Below, in pieces: positions 56,233 through 64,000 of a stretch of DNA of 64,000 bases. This DNA is from Parabacteroides sp. Marseille-P3160 (GTDB lineage Bacteria > Bacteroidota > Bacteroidia > Bacteroidales > Tannerellaceae). The stretch spans positions 3,113,664-3,177,663 of the forward strand of contig NZ_LT799418.1 in NCBI RefSeq assembly GCF_900162725.1. Reading direction: 5' to 3'. Each line of letters opens with the position of its first letter. Positions within the stretch are counted from its first letter, which is position 1. Position numbers and translations under genes: made by a program. The notes below the pieces were generated by a model that was given only the letters and a program-made list of their open reading frames with translations, had not been told where the DNA came from and did not search any database.

Positions 56233-56288
56233 TCTTAAAATTTTAAGAAGGAAGCGCTCTGTTTCCATAGAACATATTTATTTTATAG
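56233..56288 (+). repeat. Imperfect direct repeat, copy B
   Basis: This is the partner of 55795-55850. It lies just upstream of the hairpin and promoter of the M3 peptidase gene. Confidence 0.5.
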
Positions 56289-56339
56289 AGCGGGACAGAG
56301 TTTGTCATGCAACAAATTCTGTCCTCCATAAATATTTAT

Positions 56340-56347
56340 TACATTTG
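56340..56347 (+). promoter_or_regulatory. -7 element of the M3 peptidase gene
   Basis: TACATTTG matches TANNTTTG and ends 13 bases before ATG 56360, so the leader would be very short. No clear TTG is seen 19-20 bases upstream; instead the region carries the 13-bp hairpin 56293-56324. Confidence 0.45.
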
Positions 56348-56359
56348 CTTAAAAAAAAC

Positions 56360-58459
56360 ATGAAACGACAAATTTTTATACTTTTCGTTTTAGCAATAAT
56401 AGGAACTATGACAGTAACAGCCGCTAATCCACTTTTAAAGAAATTCAACACCCCGTTTGAAACACTTCCTTTCGATCAAATAAAAAACAACCATTACGAA
56501 CCCGCCTTTGCTGAAGGCATCCAGCAGTTGGAAAAGGAAGTAAGAGCCATTGCAGACAATCCGCAACCGCCCACATTTCAGAATACCGTCGTCACGCTGG
56601 AACGAAGCGGAAAATTACTGGACAGGGTAGCCTCCGCCTTCTTCAACGTCCTGGGCGCCGAGGCAAACAATGAATTGATGGAGATCTCACAACGGGTCAG
56701 CCCCAAATTATCAGAAAGCAGCAACAATATTTATCTTAATGAAAAACTGTTTGCCCGTGTGAAAGCGGTCTATGACCAACGGGAATCGCTAAACCTGGAC
56801 GTCGAAGACGCCCGCCTTTTGAAAAAGACATTCGAGGCCTTCGCCGACCGAGGGGCCAACCTGAGCCCGGCGGACAAGGAAACCTACCGCCGGTTAAGCA
56901 CCGAACTGAGCCGGCTGACTTTGACTTTCGACCAGAATGCCTTGAAAGATAAAAACCGTTACGAACTGCTCCTTACCGACGAAAAAGAGCTGACCGGCCT
57001 GCCCGAAAGTTTCTGCGAAGCAGCCCGGCAGCGCGCCAAAGAAAAAGGGAAAGAAGGTTGGCTTTTCGACCTCTCCGCTCCCAGTTATGTACCGTTTATG
57101 AAATATGCGGAAAACCGCACCTTGCGAGAGAAACTATATAAAGACTACATGAGCGTCGGCAACAAGGGGGACGAGTTCGACAACAAGGAAAATGTCAGGC
57201 AGATCGCCAACACACGGCTCGCCATTGCCCAATTGCTCGGCTACAAGGACTATGCCTCTTACGAACTGAAGGACAAGATGGCTAAAAACTCCGATAATGT
57301 CTACCGCCTGCTGAACCAACTGCTCGACGCCTATAAACCGGTCGCCATCAACGAATGCCATATGCTCGAAGGCTTTGCAATCGGAACAGAACAAACCGAC
57401 TTCCGACTTATGCCCTGGGACTGGAATTATTATGCGGAGAAGCTGAAAGCCCTGCGTTTTCAGGTGGACGACGAAATGACACGCCCTTACTTCTCCCTGG
57501 AAAATGTAAAGAAGGGAGTCTTCGGACTGGCGACCGAACTCTACGGGATTACGTTCAAGGAAAATAAAAAGATTCCGGTCTATCACCCCGAAGTGCAGAC
57601 TTACGAGGTTTACGATGCCGACGGAAAATTTCTCTCCATCCTTTACACGGACTTTTTCCCGCGCGACGGAAAACAGTCCGGCGCCTGGATGAACGGAGTG
57701 AAACCTCAATATAAAACGGAAAAAGGTGAAGACAGCCGCCCGCAGATCATTATTGTAATGAACTTCACGCGCCCGACCGGAGCGAAGCCCTCCCTCCTCA
57801 CCTACGACGAGGCGGAGACCTTCCTGCATGAGTTCGGGCATGCACTCCATGGAATGCTGGCGAAGGGCACTTACGCCAGCCTTTCGGGAACCAATGTCGA
57901 CCAGGACTTTGTAGAGCTTCCTTCGCAGATCATGGAAAACTGGCTGGCTGAAAAGGAATTCCTCGACCGGATCGCCATACATTACGAAACCGGGGAAAAG
58001 ATCCCTACGGAATTGGTACAGAAGTTAGTCAACGCCTCCAACTATAACGCCGGTTACCTATGCTGCCGGCAGGTAAGTTTCGGACTGTTGGATATGGCCT
58101 GGTATACACGCACAAAGCCTTTCGAGGGGGATGTGGAAGCTTTTGAAAAGGCGGCATGGAAAGCAGCCGCGATCCTTCCGGACGTCCCGGGAGCCTTGAT
58201 GAGCACAAGTTTCGGCCACATTTTCTCCGGAGGATATGCCGCCGGGTACTACGGGTACAAATGGGCGGAGGTATTAGATGCCGATGCTTTCGCCGCATTC
58301 AAGGAAGCCGGAATCTTCAATAAGGAAGTCGCCCGCCGTTTCCGGGAACAGATCCTTTCCAAGGGGGGTACGGAAGAGCCGGATGTGCTCTATCGCCGTT
58401 TCCGCGGAAAAGAACCTTCCATCGATGCTTTGCTCATCCGGAACGGAATAAAAAAATAA
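56360..58459 (+). CDS. M3-family metallopeptidase (peptidyl-dipeptidase Dcp/oligopeptidase A type), secreted
   Basis: The 699-residue protein has a signal sequence (MKRQIFILFVLAIIGTMTVTA). Thimet-type helical sequence covers about 30-420 and the zinc site HEFGHALH has H490, E491 and H494, with a further Glu ligand downstream (FVELPSQIMENW). Length and order fit Dcp/OpdA, which cut short peptides; an exported form may process peptides in the periplasm. I placed the start at ATG 56360, since the upstream TTG lies in the promoter box. Monocistronic. Confidence 0.93.
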   Translation: MKRQIFILFVLAIIGTMTVTAANPLLKKFNTPFETLPFDQIKNNHYEPAFAEGIQQLEKEVRAIADNPQPPTFQNTVVTLERSGKLLDRVASAFFNVLGAEANNELMEISQRVSPKLSESSNNIYLNEKLFARVKAVYDQRESLNLDVEDARLLKKTFEAFADRGANLSPADKETYRRLSTELSRLTLTFDQNALKDKNRYELLLTDEKELTGLPESFCEAARQRAKEKGKEGWLFDLSAPSYVPFMKYAENRTLREKLYKDYMSVGNKGDEFDNKENVRQIANTRLAIAQLLGYKDYASYELKDKMAKNSDNVYRLLNQLLDAYKPVAINECHMLEGFAIGTEQTDFRLMPWDWNYYAEKLKALRFQVDDEMTRPYFSLENVKKGVFGLATELYGITFKENKKIPVYHPEVQTYEVYDADGKFLSILYTDFFPRDGKQSGAWMNGVKPQYKTEKGEDSRPQIIIVMNFTRPTGAKPSLLTYDEAETFLHEFGHALHGMLAKGTYASLSGTNVDQDFVELPSQIMENWLAEKEFLDRIAIHYETGEKIPTELVQKLVNASNYNAGYLCCRQVSFGLLDMAWYTRTKPFEGDVEAFEKAAWKAAAILPDVPGALMSTSFGHIFSGGYAAGYYGYKWAEVLDADAFAAFKEAGIFNKEVARRFREQILSKGGTEEPDVLYRRFRGKEPSIDALLIRNGIKK

Positions 58460-58540
58460 GCATTAAAAAAATACAATTCATTAATTAATATGTAATTTTG
58501 CACCCGAATTACTGCTAAAAAGTAAGAATAGGTTTTTAGT

Positions 58541-58987
58541 ATGGCAGAAAAGAGAAATAAGCAATTGGACGTGGACAAACGATACCTGCGAATGGCAGCT
58601 ATCTGGGCGGAAAATTCCTATTGCATCCGGCGGAAAGTCGGATCTTTGATCGTCAAGGATTTGCGGATCATTTCGGACGGGTACAACGGTACTCCTTCCG
58701 GATTTGAGAATATCTGCGAAGACGAAAACAACAAGACGAAGCCTTATGTACTCCATGCGGAAGCCAATGCCATCACGAAAGTGGCCGCTTCCTCCAACAG
58801 CAGTAAAGGAGCAACGATATACATTACCTCCTCTCCCTGCATCGAATGTGCGAAATTGATCATTCAGGCTGGGATTGTACGTGTTGTGTATTCTGAGAAG
58901 TATCATACGGACGAAGGATGTGAGTTACTCAAACGCGCCGGAATAGTTGTAGATTTTGTAGAAATTAACAATACACACCAAGAGTAA
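58541..58987 (+). CDS. dCMP deaminase family protein
   Basis: The 148-residue cytidine/deoxycytidylate deaminase has the zinc motifs HAEANAI (His and catalytic Glu) and PCIECAK (two Cys), plus NGTPSGFENI early. It converts dCMP to dUMP for dTMP synthesis, or is ComEB-like. A -7 box TAATTTTG lies at 58493-58500. Its stop is two bases before the S41 protease start, so the two form an operon. Confidence 0.92.
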   Translation: MAEKRNKQLDVDKRYLRMAAIWAENSYCIRRKVGSLIVKDLRIISDGYNGTPSGFENICEDENNKTKPYVLHAEANAITKVAASSNSSKGATIYITSSPCIECAKLIIQAGIVRVVYSEKYHTDEGCELLKRAGIVVDFVEINNTHQE

Positions 58988-58989
58988 AA

Positions 58990-60612
58990 ATGAATAAAAA
59001 CAAAAAAATAGCCATTTGGTTACCTGTTATTATTGCCCTGAGCCTTGCATTGGGTATTTTTATCGGAAACCACTATCTGTTGTTAAACAAAGGCTTCCGA
59101 CAAATTTACTCCGGTAATAATAAGATCAGCACAATCCTGGATATTATTGACCGCCAGTATGTAGACACCGTTAATATGGGGAACCTGATCGAAGAGACGA
59201 TTCCCAAAATATTTAGCGAATTGGATCCGCACTCCTCCTATATCCCTGCGAAATACGCCGAAGAGGTACACGATGAATTGGAAGGTTCGTTCAGCGGCAT
59301 CGGAGTATCGTTTAACATGCAGTCCGATACGATTATTGTAATCAGCGTCATTTCGGGAGGGCCCTCCGAAAAAGCGGGGCTGCTGCCTTTTGACCGGATC
59401 ATCACGATCAACGATACCGTTTATGCCGGGAAAAAGTTCCACCAGGAAGAGGTGATCAAAAAATTACGCGGACAGAAAAACAGTACCGTACGCCTGGGCG
59501 TCCAAAGGGGGTCTTCTCCCAAATTGATCCAATTCGATGTAACGCGTGGGGAAGTACCCAATTATTCAGTCGATGTTTCTTATCGCGTCAGCGAAGGAAT
59601 CGGCTATATCAAGGTAACTAAATTCGCACGTACGACCTATAATGAATTCATCACGGCTATCGCCAAGCTGAAACAGCAGAAATGTACCGGCTTCATTGTC
59701 GATCTGCGGCAAAATAGCGGCGGTTACATGGATGCCGCCATCAATATGATCAACGAATTCCTACCGGACGGCAAACTGATCGTTTATACGGAAGGCAAAG
59801 CCTTCAAGCGCAACGACGTCTATTCGAACGGTACGGGCACTTGCATCGATGCTCCGCTGGTTGTTCTCGTGGATGAATTGTCGGGCTCGGCCAGTGAAAT
59901 CTTTGCCGGGGCCATTCAGGATAATGACCGAGGACTGATTATTGGTCGCCGTACTTATGGGAAAGGGTTGGTACAGACTCCGATTCCACTGGGAGACGGT
60001 TCGGAATTACGCCTGACAATTGCCCGTTATTATACACCTTCGGGACGCAGTATTCAGAAAATGTATGAAATGGGTAAGGTCGAGGAATACGACATGGATC
60101 TGTACAACCGCTATATGCATGGGGAATTCGACTCGGCGGACAGCATTAAAATAGCCGATTCATTGCAGTACAAAACTTCAACCGGACGGATTGTCTATGG
60201 CGGCGGCGGAATTATGCCGGATCTGTTCATCCCGCGTGATACAAGCCATTTTACCTCTTATTATATCAATGCACATAATAGCGGAGTGATCTACCAGTAT
60301 GTCCTCACCTATTCCGACCGGGAAAGAGCTAAGTTGTCTTCGTTCAAAAACTATCAGGAATTGTATGCTTATCTCAGCAAACAACCGTTAGTGGAAGATT
60401 TCGCGAATTTCGCGGAGACAAAGGGAATCCAGAAAAGGCCGGGATTGATCCAGATCTCCTACCAGTTGCTGAAACAACAACTGGAAGCGTATATCATCCG
60501 CAACTTCTTTGACAATAACGGATTCTATCCAATTTTCCTGAAAGATGATGTGGCCTTAAAAAAGGCCGTCGAAGTGATTAAGGACGGATATTGGGATCCA
60601 AAACGAAAGTGA
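58990..60612 (+). CDS. S41-family C-terminal processing peptidase
   Basis: The 540-residue protein has an N-terminal signal-anchor (IAIWLPVIIALSLALGIFIG). A PDZ domain (about 90-175, EGSFSGIGVSFNMQSDTIIV, GPSEKAGLLPFDRIITIND) precedes the tail-specific protease domain. The catalytic residues by Tsp spacing are S300 (SGSASEIF), D311 and K325 (TYGKGLVQ). It acts in the periplasm on C-termini of envelope proteins. It follows the dCMP deaminase by 2 bases and converges on the DUF721/recF pair. Confidence 0.95.
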   Translation: MNKNKKIAIWLPVIIALSLALGIFIGNHYLLLNKGFRQIYSGNNKISTILDIIDRQYVDTVNMGNLIEETIPKIFSELDPHSSYIPAKYAEEVHDELEGSFSGIGVSFNMQSDTIIVISVISGGPSEKAGLLPFDRIITINDTVYAGKKFHQEEVIKKLRGQKNSTVRLGVQRGSSPKLIQFDVTRGEVPNYSVDVSYRVSEGIGYIKVTKFARTTYNEFITAIAKLKQQKCTGFIVDLRQNSGGYMDAAINMINEFLPDGKLIVYTEGKAFKRNDVYSNGTGTCIDAPLVVLVDELSGSASEIFAGAIQDNDRGLIIGRRTYGKGLVQTPIPLGDGSELRLTIARYYTPSGRSIQKMYEMGKVEEYDMDLYNRYMHGEFDSADSIKIADSLQYKTSTGRIVYGGGGIMPDLFIPRDTSHFTSYYINAHNSGVIYQYVLTYSDRERAKLSSFKNYQELYAYLSKQPLVEDFANFAETKGIQKRPGLIQISYQLLKQQLEAYIIRNFFDNNGFYPIFLKDDVALKKAVEVIKDGYWDPKRK

Positions 60613-60627
60613 AGTAAGCTCCTCTGC

Positions 60628-60921
60628 TTAATGCAGGCGAAGGTCGTAGATAACGGTAGCGCGCACGTGCTCGTTCAGGCTTTTCACCAACCGCTCCCTG
60701 CACATCATGAGCTCGCTCCGCAAAGCGGAGGAAGTAAGGGATACGTGCAACACATGGTTTTTCACATAAATTTGAGTAGTATATTCCAGTATCATCGGGC
60801 CGAGGAGTTCTCCCCAGGCCCTTTTGATACGGATTTCCAGTATTTTATCATATAATTCGGTATTATCTTCAAAGAAATCGCGGAGAACCTCCCCGAGGGT
60901 TTGCGTATTTTTCCTTCTCAT
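60628..60921 (-). CDS. DUF721 (DciA-like) protein
   Basis: The 97-residue protein has the DUF721 pattern: TLGEVLRDFFEDNTELYDKILEIRIKRAWGELLG, then HVLHVSLTSSALRSELMMCRERLVKSLNEHV. The family includes DciA, which loads or aids the replicative helicase DnaB in bacteria lacking DnaC. Here it overlaps recF by 4 bases (ATGA), a classic replication-repair pairing. The helicase role is family inference. Confidence 0.85.
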   Translation of the reverse strand: MRRKNTQTLGEVLRDFFEDNTELYDKILEIRIKRAWGELLGPMILEYTTQIYVKNHVLHVSLTSSALRSELMMCRERLVKSLNEHVRATVIYDLRLH

Positions 60922-62021
60922 AATTCCTCCTCCATCGGTAATACCGCGCCATTATCTACCTTAAACAAGGTGTAGTCGTGCGGGATTGTTTTCAGAATCC
61001 GGTCCAGGTATTTCCGGTTTGTGTCCGTAATAAAGATCTGCCCGAAATGATCTTCACTGACTAATTTGATGATTTGCTCCACACGCTCGGCATCCAGTTT
61101 ATCGAAGATATCGTCCAGTAAGAGAATGGGGCGGGTCTGTCCTTTTGCCGACAAAAAGGCAAACTGGGCGAGTTTTAATGCAATCAGATAAGTCTTGTTC
61201 TGCCCTTGCGAACCGACGCGACGGATCAGGCGATCATTCAGAGTCATCTCCAGTTCGTCCTTGTGGATGCCGGTGGAGGTATAACCGAGAACCCGGTCCC
61301 TTTCCCTGTTGCCCGCCAGACTTTGTCCATAGTCCGACTCTTCGAGTTGGGAAAGATAACGCAAAGCGACCCGCTCTGCCGAATGGCAGATCGTCTGGTA
61401 ATGCTCGTTGAAAATAGGAGTCAGCTCATCGATCAGTTGCCGTCTTTTCTCATAGACCAAGGGAGCGTACCTTAACAGTTGGCTTTCCAAGACTTCATAC
61501 AGCGCTTCGTCCCGGCTTTGGTTTTTCAGCATGACATTACGCTGCATCAACGCTTTATTATACTGAATCAGGGCATGCAGATAAGATTTGTCCTGCTGTG
61601 AGATAATCACATCCAGAAAACGGCGCCTCTCTTCACTTCCTCCCCGGATCAATTCCGAATCCGTAGGCGAAATCATGACTATCGGTATCAGTCCGATGTG
61701 CTCCGAAAGCCTTTCGTATTCTTTTTTGTTCCGCTTGAACTGCTTCCGTTGCCCACGGCGGATTGCACAGAAGATATCCTCTCCCCGTTCCCCGTTGACA
61801 TAGATGCCCTCTACAACACAAAGTTCCTGCCCTTCCAGGATCAACTGGCTTTCCGGCGTATTGACATGGCTCTTACAAAAAGAAAGGTAATAGATGGCAT
61901 CCAGCAGATTGGTTTTCCCCATTCCATTGTTCCCGAAAAAACAATTCATCTTGGAAGAAAAGGCCAATTCCGCCTGAACAATATTCTTATAATTGAGAAC
62001 AGATAATTTATTCAGTATCAT
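60918..62021 (-). CDS. recF: DNA repair and replication protein RecF
   Basis: The 367-residue SMC-like ATPase has Walker A FFGNNGMGKTNLLDAI (about 28-43), the RecF block FCKSHVN, the D-loop signature region SQGQNKTYLIALKLAQ and Walker B PILLLDDIFDKLDAERV. RecF with RecO and RecR loads RecA at gapped DNA. Start ATG 62021. It is translationally coupled to the downstream DUF721 gene. Its promoter is within the divergent region 62041-62099. Confidence 0.97.
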   Translation of the reverse strand: MILNKLSVLNYKNIVQAELAFSSKMNCFFGNNGMGKTNLLDAIYYLSFCKSHVNTPESQLILEGQELCVVEGIYVNGERGEDIFCAIRRGQRKQFKRNKKEYERLSEHIGLIPIVMISPTDSELIRGGSEERRRFLDVIISQQDKSYLHALIQYNKALMQRNVMLKNQSRDEALYEVLESQLLRYAPLVYEKRRQLIDELTPIFNEHYQTICHSAERVALRYLSQLEESDYGQSLAGNRERDRVLGYTSTGIHKDELEMTLNDRLIRRVGSQGQNKTYLIALKLAQFAFLSAKGQTRPILLLDDIFDKLDAERVEQIIKLVSEDHFGQIFITDTNRKYLDRILKTIPHDYTLFKVDNGAVLPMEEEL

Positions 62022-62040
62022 CCACGCATTATTAATCGTA

Positions 62041-62099
62041 CAAAATTAAAAAATATAAGGTGGAAACTATCGTTTATATCAGTAAAAAAACTAATTTTG
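62041..62099. promoter_or_regulatory. Divergent promoter boxes between recF and the TPR gene
   Basis: The -7 boxes TAATTTTG occur on the minus strand (62041-62048, toward recF) and plus strand (62092-62099, toward 62163). The -33 boxes are weak on both sides. Confidence 0.5.
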
Positions 62100-62162
62100 C
62101 GCTTTAAATTGAACAGTCATAGATACAGCTAAAAATAATAATAATATAAAGAAGAACGAACT

Positions 62163-62858
62163 ATGTCGAGTAAACAAAAAAGTGCTGGCAAAGAATTAGA
62201 AGTAGATGTTATCCTTTCTAAATCAGAGCAATTTATTGAGAAATTCAAAAAACCTATATTCTATGGAATCGTTGCCGTGGCTGTCATTATAGGAGCTTAT
62301 CTCGCTTTTCATTATGGTTATGCCCTGCCGCAAAACAAGAAGGCGGAAGTTGCCTTGTTTAAGGGCGAGCAATATTTTGCCAGAGACTCTTTCAAACTTG
62401 CATTGAACGGTAACGGAGCGGATTATATCGGTTTTGAGGAGATAATCAGTTCTTACAGGGGAACGAATGCTGCCAACCTGGCCAAAGCCTATGCAGGCAT
62501 TTGCTATTTCCGCCTGGGAGAAACAGATAAAGCGGAGGACTTGTTGAAATCATTCAGCGGAAACGATAAGACAATCTCCCCTGCCATCGTAGGATTGATC
62601 GGAGATTGCTATGTAAACAGCGGAAAGACCGAAGAAGGAATCAGCTATTTTAAGAAAGCGGCATCCAGAGCCGACAACGACATCGTCAGCCCCATCTATT
62701 TAAAGAAAGCGGGTATCGCTTATGAAAGCCTGAAACAATATAATGAAGCCATCAAGGCTTATACGACGATCAAGGAAAAATACAGTGCTTCAATGGAAGC
62801 CGGCGATATTGACAAATACATCTCCCGTGCGGAGATCCGGAGCAATACAGCAAATTAA
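62163..62858 (+). CDS. Membrane-anchored TPR protein
   Basis: The 231-residue protein has one N-terminal transmembrane helix (about 38-58, [19 protein letters not shown]) and C-terminal TPR-like helix pairs ([37 protein letters not shown] [43 protein letters not shown]). The layout resembles YfgM-type ancillary proteins on the periplasmic side of the inner membrane, but function in Bacteroidetes is not established. The transcript ends at 62885-62916. Confidence 0.8.
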   Translation: MSSKQKSAGKELEVDVILSKSEQFIEKFKKPIFYGIVAVAVIIGAYLAFHYGYALPQNKKAEVALFKGEQYFARDSFKLALNGNGADYIGFEEIISSYRGTNAANLAKAYAGICYFRLGETDKAEDLLKSFSGNDKTISPAIVGLIGDCYVNSGKTEEGISYFKKAASRADNDIVSPIYLKKAGIAYESLKQYNEAIKAYTTIKEKYSASMEAGDIDKYISRAEIRSNTAN

Positions 62859-62884
62859 GCAATCACAAAAGATTCATATCCAAT

Positions 62885-62916
62885 AAAAGGATGTCAAAAG
62901 GCATCCTTTTATTTTT
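62885..62916 (+). terminator. Terminator between the TPR gene and ribH
   Basis: AAAAGGATG (62885-62893) pairs with CATCCTTTT (62902-62910), followed by a T-run. Any frame opened inside this hairpin (such as at 62891) is unlikely to be the true ribH start. Confidence 0.72.
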
Positions 62917-62932
62917 CAACCACTTAAGAATT

Positions 62933-63427
62933 ATGGCAACAGCATATCACAATTTATCGGCATACGACTTTGACAGCATACCCGATGCATCCGAAATGAA
63001 ATTCGGGATCGTTGTTTCCGAATGGAATCGCAATATCACGGAGAATTTATTAAAAGGAGCCTGTGATTCCCTGGAAAAACACGGAGTAAAAAAGGAAAAC
63101 ATACAGATCGTCCGGGTTCCGGGAAGTTTTGAACTGACTTTCGGAGCGAGAAAACTGGCCGATACCCGGGACGTGGACGCAGTGATCGCCTTAGGCAGCG
63201 TAGTCCGGGGAGATACTCCTCATTTTGACTATGTCTGTTCCGGCGTAACGCAAGGCATAACCGAATTGAATCTGATGTATGATATTCCGTTTATCTTCGG
63301 TCTGTTAACGACCGATAACATGCAACAGGCCGAAGACAGGGCCGGCGGAAAATATGGTAATAAAGGGGATGAGGCCGCAATTACAGCTATAAAAATGGCC
63401 GCCATCACTTGCAATTTAGAAAACTAA
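62933..63427 (+). CDS. ribH: 6,7-Dimethyl-8-ribityllumazine synthase
   Basis: The 164-residue lumazine synthase condenses a pyrimidine with dihydroxybutanone phosphate in riboflavin synthesis and assembles as a 60-mer or decamer. Family blocks are [78 protein letters not shown] placed the start at ATG 62933 (MATAYHNL) instead of 62891, which lies in the upstream terminator hairpin. The promoter of the following tRNAs starts inside its last codons. Confidence 0.95.
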   Translation: MATAYHNLSAYDFDSIPDASEMKFGIVVSEWNRNITENLLKGACDSLEKHGVKKENIQIVRVPGSFELTFGARKLADTRDVDAVIALGSVVRGDTPHFDYVCSGVTQGITELNLMYDIPFIFGLLTTDNMQQAEDRAGGKYGNKGDEAAITAIKMAAITCNLEN

Positions 63428-63438
63428 TCGTATCTTTG
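63409..63438 (+). promoter_or_regulatory. Sigma-ABfr promoter of the tRNA-Tyr/tRNA-Gly unit
   Basis: TTG (63409-63411), 19 bases, TATCTTTG (63431-63438). The -33 box is inside the final codons of ribH. Confidence 0.75.
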
Positions 63439-63455
63439 CATCGCAATTCGCAAAA

Positions 63456-63538
63456 GGGCAGTTACCAGAGTGGCCAAATGGGGCTGACTGTAACTCAGCT
63501 GGCTTTCGCCTTCGGTGGTTCGAATCCATCACTGCCCA
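63456..63538 (+). tRNA. tRNA-Tyr (anticodon GTA), copy 2
   Basis: The 83-nt class II tRNA is identical to 31733-31815 on the other strand. First tRNA after the promoter at 63409-63438. Confidence 0.95.
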
Positions 63539-63552
63539 CATTGGGAATCATT

Positions 63553-63625
63553 GCGGAAGTAGCTCAGTTGATAGAGCATTAGCCTTCCAAGCTGAGGGTC
63601 GCGGGTTTGAGCCCCGTCTTCCGCT
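63553..63625 (+). tRNA. tRNA-Gly (anticodon TCC), copy 2
   Basis: The 73-nt cloverleaf matches 31648-31720 except for one T-to-C change in the T-loop (TTTGAGT to TTTGAGC). The acceptor and anticodon arms are unchanged. Confidence 0.95.
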
Positions 63626-63630
63626 CTCGC

Positions 63631-63668
63631 AAAAACGGAGAATTCGTAAGGGTTCTCCGTTTTTCTTT
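63631..63668 (+). terminator. Terminator of the tRNA-Tyr/tRNA-Gly unit
   Basis: A perfect 12-bp stem, 63631-63642 with 63653-63664, ends in a T-run six bases after the tRNA-Gly 3' end. Confidence 0.82.
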
Positions 63669-63730
63669 TCCCATGAGAACCTTTCCGACCTTGTTTTGTT
63701 TAATAGAAATCATACTAAAGTCATCAAATT

Positions 63731-63925
63731 ATGGATACGAAAGATTCAGTACTTAAAATCAGAGTATTGCCGAATGCTCCACTATCAGTTGAAGGCAAAG
63801 TCGAATTAATCCTTGCAGACGGGACGTCTGTCGTAAAAGAAAACCCACATCTCTGCCGTTGCGGCGGTTCGAAACACAAACCTTTTTGCGATGGTACTCA
63901 TGCAAAGATAGGCTTTATGGGTTAA
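63731..63925 (+). CDS. CDGSH iron-sulfur domain protein
   Basis: The 64-residue protein carries one mitoNEET-type CDGSH domain. The pattern C-x-C-x2-S-x3-P-x-C-D-G-T-H gives ligands C42, C44, C53 and H57 for a labile [2Fe-2S] cluster. Single-domain bacterial homologues exist; their role is probably redox or iron-sulfur transfer, not proven. There is no membrane anchor, unlike eukaryotic mitoNEET. A terminator lies at 63944-63980. Confidence 0.88.
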   Translation: MDTKDSVLKIRVLPNAPLSVEGKVELILADGTSVVKENPHLCRCGGSKHKPFCDGTHAKIGFMG

Positions 63926-63943
63926 TTGCATAATTATCAAGTT

Positions 63944-63980
63944 AAAAGGCCGGAGTGTCCAATCACATTGCGGTCTTTTT
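63944..63980 (+). terminator. Terminator after the CDGSH gene
   Basis: AAAAGGCCG (63944-63952) pairs with CGGTCTTTT (63971-63979) using one G-T pair, followed by a T-run. Confidence 0.65.
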
Positions 63981-64000
63981 TGTATGCAAAGGGCTATAGT

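Larger units (their letters stand above)
55749..56359. other. Repeat-rich intergenic region
   Basis: This 611-base gap contains no supported gene. It holds a 56-base imperfect direct repeat (55795-55850 and 56233-56288), a copy of the dispersed GGCATAGGCAAAAC element (55847-55891), and a cluster of alternative hairpins (55935-56005). It also has three GCCAGT motifs about 18-20 bases apart (56006, 56024, 56044) and a 13-bp hairpin at 56293-56324 just ahead of the M3 peptidase promoter. Confidence 0.6.

Noticed and set aside
57134..57982. Minus-strand open frame (282 codons) opposite the M3 peptidase
   Set aside because: The zinc peptidase motif on the plus strand is intact and the antisense translation is unlike any protein.
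60610..60640. Terminator hairpin between the S41 protease and DUF721 genes
   Set aside because: Only a four-base stem (AAGC/GCTT) is available and no T-run follows on either strand.
62891..62932. Longer N-terminus for ribH starting at 62891
   Set aside because: The start lies inside a terminator hairpin, and the added residues are absent from the usual lumazine synthase N-terminus.

Overview
This window is a chromosomal segment of a Bacteroidales bacterium, most likely Parabacteroides or a close relative. The evidence is a SusC/SusD locus with an ECF sigma factor and FecR anti-sigma, many short signal-peptide lipoproteins, and repeated sigma-ABfr-type promoters (TTTG or TTG, about 19-20 nt, then TANNTTTG). 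It also carries the conserved block tRNA-Thr-Tyr-Gly-Thr - tuf - tRNA-Trp - secE - nusG - rplKAJL - rpoBC. The genus is an inference; no search was possible.

Layout. 1-4.4 kb: the 3' end of a DUF5686-type outer-membrane protein and a heterodimeric ABC exporter pair. 4.7-6.8 kb: a secreted clan GH-A (GH50/agarase-like) lipoprotein. 7.1-10.9 kb: an NCS2 purine permease, then a compact housekeeping operon (nitroreductase, DUF2520, KdsC-like phosphatase, Maf). 10.9-14.2 kb, minus strand: ApbE, a small secreted protein, a GT2 glycosyltransferase and a DUF4199 membrane protein. 14.35-14.56 kb: a stable-RNA unit of SRP RNA plus tRNA-Thr. 14.7-18.9 kb: DoxX, a large secreted alpha-helical protein, a small protein and a secreted endonuclease/phosphatase-fold enzyme. 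18.9-32.0 kb: the transcription/translation superoperon. 32.0-33.5 kb: rpsU, then a Xer recombinase whose frame runs straight into the ribosome hibernation factor. 33.6-38.2 kb: two lipoproteins, an S9 peptidase and upp. 38.2-53.5 kb: a polysaccharide-utilization-type locus with no classical glycoside hydrolase, carrying two Gfo/Idh/MocA oxidoreductases and two DUF1080 proteins. 53.8-56.3 kb: a degraded hicAB module, a lipoprotein and a repeat-rich intergenic region. 56.4-64 kb: M3 peptidase, dCMP deaminase, S41 protease, DUF721/recF, a TPR protein, ribH, a second tRNA-Tyr/tRNA-Gly pair and a CDGSH protein.

Main points for a second look. (1) The 38-53 kb locus looks like a self-regulated 3-keto-glycoside system: periplasmic oxidoreductase plus DUF1080 partners, with its own ECF/FecR/SusC signalling. 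(2) A promoter and terminator on the opposite strand of the susC leader predict a roughly 70-nt antisense RNA. (3) Reading the raw sequence recovers a hicA toxin gene as well as hicB; each is broken by exactly one nonsense codon. (4) The Xer recombinase and HPF are fused in frame while an internal SD and ATG are kept. (5) The 55.8-56.3 kb gap holds mutually exclusive hairpins flanked by an imperfect direct repeat.
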